NCBI GenBank assembly: GCA_021324715.1
Contig: JAJPIN010000044.1
Location: 1-12,720 of the forward strand
From: Nitrososphaeria archaeon
GTDB taxonomy: Archaea; Thermoproteota; Nitrososphaeria; Nitrososphaerales; Nitrososphaeraceae
Direction: 5' to 3'
Length of the DNA stretch: 12,720 nt
The stretch's first letter is position 1. Each line of letters opens with the position of its first letter. Shown in pieces: positions 11,341-12,720 of the stretch. A program made the position numbers and the translations under genes. The notes below the pieces were generated by a model. It saw only the letters and a program-made list of their open reading frames with translations. It was not told the origin of the DNA and searched no databases.

Positions 11341-11424
11341 TCATTCCAACCTACTAATTTTTAAAATCAGATATCGGCCACAATTAGATTTTGCTTCGCA
11401 TTTTGCGCAGATTGCACATTTCAT
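11341..11424 (-). CDS. 27-residue four-cysteine mini-protein
   Basis: The peptide starts MKCAICAKCEAKSNC and has Cys3, Cys6, Cys9 and Cys15 (C-x2-C-x2-C-x5-C), enough for one zinc or iron-sulfur site, then a short basic/hydrophobic tail. Its ATG (11422-11424) directly follows the TAA stop (11425-11427) of the acidic gene, and its stop lies 10 bases before the protease ATG, so the three frames are tightly packed in one transcript. This tight spacing is the main argument that it is translated. No family is recognised. Confidence 0.5.
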   Translation of the reverse strand: MKCAICAKCEAKSNCGRYLILKISRLE

Positions 11425-11583
11425 TTACTTTTTGTCTTCTTTTTCTTCTAGACCTTCTTCAGAATCATCCTCAACCTCTTCAAAATCATCCTCTAGGTCT
11501 TCTTCAAATTCGTCCTCTATCTCCTCATCATTGTCGGAAATATTATCTTCACCTTCAGGTTTTAGATTTTTATCCTCTAACAA
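11425..11583 (-). CDS. 52-residue highly acidic protein
   Basis: Starting at TTG 11583, the product has a short mixed N-terminus (LEDKNLKPEGED) and then an almost pure Glu/Asp tract with spaced Phe, Leu and Val in three imperfect 7-8-residue repeats (FEEDLEDD, FEEVEDD, SEEGLEEK), ending EKEDKK. The plus strand here reads as a Ser-rich shadow. An in-frame stop sits two codons before the TTG, and a TATA-like GTTAAATACCC (11615-11625) lies about 37 bp upstream, which supports this start. Such acidic peptides can act as DNA mimics, chaperone tails or protease targets; none is shown. It is the first gene of an operon with the four-Cys mini-protein and the HExxH protease. Confidence 0.55.
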   Translation of the reverse strand: MLEDKNLKPEGEDNISDNDEEIEDEFEEDLEDDFEEVEDDSEEGLEEKEDKK

Positions 11584-11791
11584 ATGTTATTTCAATTCAA
11601 TAATAGTCTTACGAGGGTATTTAACAATTATTTTAAAATATTTTGACGTAATGTAATTCATTTAATGAAATCATACTTAAATTGGAAATGAAAGAGACTC
11701 TTTACTATTGAGTAGGTCAAAAAAAAGGATAGACATATCCAAAGACACAGCAGCAAGTTTATAACATTTATACTCCAAATTAAATTTTGAA

Positions 11792-12193
11792 TTGATTGAT
11801 ACGATAGGTGGAGTAGTCATAATGGTATCGGATCAAGCACAGGCACTAAAATTTTACACGGAAAAAATTGGTCTTGATATTAGACTGAATGTTCCTTTTT
11901 ATGGCGGAAAATGGATAGAAGTTGCACCCAAAGATTCTGAATCGACTTTGAGTATTATGGAACCAAATTCACAGATGATGTCTCAGGATGAATTAGAGAT
12001 AGCACGGAAAAACATAGGTAGAAACACTGGGGTATGGTTCTTCACTTCAGATATTCAATCAACTTACGAAGAGCTCAAATCCAAGGGAATCGATATTACA
12101 AAGCCAGAAAAGCAGGAATGGGGTGGCATAATGTCGACTATAAAGGATTTGGATGGAAATATATTCACGCTCTTATCATCTCCCAAAGATTAA
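11792..12193 (+). CDS. VOC-superfamily (glyoxalase/dioxygenase-fold) protein
   Basis: This 133-residue protein has the paired beta-alpha-beta-beta-beta modules of the vicinal-oxygen-chelate fold: DTIGGVVIMVSD then the helix AQALKFYTEKIGL in the first half; TGVWFFTSDI then STYEELKSKGI and KDLDGNIFTLL in the second. The first metal-binding His of glyoxalase I (usually just before the first strand) is Gly here and the final Glu is replaced in GNIFTLL, so the metal site may be altered. The reaction cannot be assigned; small-molecule resistance or lyase roles are common in the family. The start is TTG 11792: a TATA-like element (11762-11774) places transcription start on it, making a leaderless TTG gene. 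ATG 11822 would cut off the first strand. Confidence 0.8.
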   Translation: MIDTIGGVVIMVSDQAQALKFYTEKIGLDIRLNVPFYGGKWIEVAPKDSESTLSIMEPNSQMMSQDELEIARKNIGRNTGVWFFTSDIQSTYEELKSKGIDITKPEKQEWGGIMSTIKDLDGNIFTLLSSPKD

Positions 12194-12239
12194 TTTAATA
12201 TTTATAATTTCTAATATTTCCTAATGCTTGCTAACAATC

Positions 12240-12245
12240 TTTTTT
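12240..12245. terminator. T6 run in the convergent intergenic region
   Basis: A T6 tract about 50 bases after the VOC gene may end its transcript; the following gene is on the opposite strand. No stem is seen. Confidence 0.3.
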
Positions 12246-12285
12246 GAGGATTAGAAAATTTAATATGCGCCTACTGGTAATCAGT

Positions 12286-12720
12286 TCAAGAAATGGATTG
12301 AATCACAATTACGGTAATGTTATCATATCCACCTTTTTTATTTGCTTGATCAACCAAATTATTACAGATACTTTGTGGACCCACAGAAAAATTTTGTTTA
12401 AGTATTGAGAGCATTTCCCTTTCATCCAACATGTTGGTAAGACCGTCTGAGCAAAGTATAATACAATCTCCTTTTCCAAGATGGTAATACTGGACTTCAG
12501 GAACTATTAAGTGAATTGTTCCCAAATACCTAGTAACAATGTTTTTTAGGTTGTGTGTTCTTACCTCGTTATCATTTATTATACCTTGTTTAACCATTTC
12601 CGTTGCTAAAGAATCATCAGTAGTTAGTTGGACCAGCATGCCTTTATTATCATATAGATAAGCTCGACTATCTCCCAAATGTGAGTAGTAGACAAGCTCA
12701 TTAAAAAATATCGCCAGTAC
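12286..12720 (-). CDS. PP2C-type protein phosphatase, C-terminal part (5' end beyond window)
   Basis: The frame is open to the right edge (codon GTA at 12718-12720), so the N-terminus is missing. The TTG at 12678 is an internal Leu, not the start. The 144 visible residues hold the late PP2C motifs: HLGDSRAYLYD with a metal-binding Asp, the segment NIVTRYLG, DCIILCSDGLTNMLDEREM with a metal Asp, and GGYDNITVIVI with the final metal Asp-Asn pair. PPM/PP2C enzymes are Mn/Mg-dependent Ser/Thr phosphatases, here probably cytoplasmic and acting in regulatory phosphorylation. Whether a forkhead or kinase partner lies upstream cannot be seen. It converges with the VOC gene, 92 bases apart. Confidence 0.9.
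   Translation of the reverse strand, partial: VLAIFFNELVYYSHLGDSRAYLYDNKGMLVQLTTDDSLATEMVKQGIINDNEVRTHNLKNIVTRYLGTIHLIVPEVQYYHLGKGDCIILCSDGLTNMLDEREMLSILKQNFSVGPQSICNNLVDQANKKGGYDNITVIVIQSIS

Noticed and set aside
11258..11656. Ser-rich 132-codon plus-strand frame
   Set aside because: It is the antisense shadow of the acidic minus-strand gene (GAA/GAT codons read as TTC/ATC/TCT) and lacks a promoter.
1..12720. CRISPR array, IS element with intact transposase, or replication origin
   Set aside because: No regularly spaced repeats, no complete transposase frame and no origin-type repeat cluster were seen.

Overview
This window looks like AT-rich chromosomal DNA of a soil-type ammonia-oxidising archaeon (class Nitrososphaeria, Nitrososphaera/Nitrosocosmicus-like). 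The assignment is inference. It rests on TATA boxes placed about 26 bp before many start codons (leaderless or short-leader archaeal promoters), frequent TTG starts, tRNA genes without encoded CCA, a tRNA intron in the D-loop with a bulge-helix-bulge, a truncated (all-alpha) polyprenyl synthase, a CADD-type folate enzyme and Asn-sequon-rich secreted proteins.

Layout. 1-93 (-): truncated start of an unknown hydrophobic protein. 245-526 (+): small secreted repeat protein. 890-1917 (+): YegS/diacylglycerol-kinase-like lipid kinase split over two reading frames, with two -1 slippery heptamers in the overlap. 1918-2554: intergenic, with a GC-rich island near 2155-2245. 2555-2863 (-): unknown protein. 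3137-4414 (-): SET-domain protein with an N-terminal zinc-binding cluster. 4711-4995 (-): unknown protein. 5287-8862 looks like the scar of one or more integrative elements: a tRNA(CAT) at 8788-8862, a decayed tyrosine-integrase gene abutting its 3' side (8473-8733), a 13-nt copy of the tRNA 3' end at 5287-5299, and several other tRNA 3'-half-like fragments. Between these lie a secreted CrtC/AttH-like lipocalin-fold protein (5476-6693), a conserved hypothetical (7133-7543) and two small membrane proteins.

The right part is housekeeping-like: a CADD/TenA-like diiron protein probably supplying p-aminobenzoate for folate (8968-9624, -), tRNA-Glu(TTC) with a 30-nt D-loop intron (9808-9913, +), a divergent polyprenyl diphosphate synthase (10075-10947, +), a convergent three-gene operon (acidic peptide, four-Cys mini-protein, IrrE/ImmA-like HExxH protease; 11583 down to 10968, -), a VOC/glyoxalase-fold protein (11792-12193, +) and a PP2C phosphatase running off the right edge (12286-12720, -).

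The genes do not form one pathway. The most notable items are the tRNA-linked integration scar, the intron-bearing tRNA-Glu, the frame-split lipid kinase and the acidic/zinc/protease operon with very short genes.
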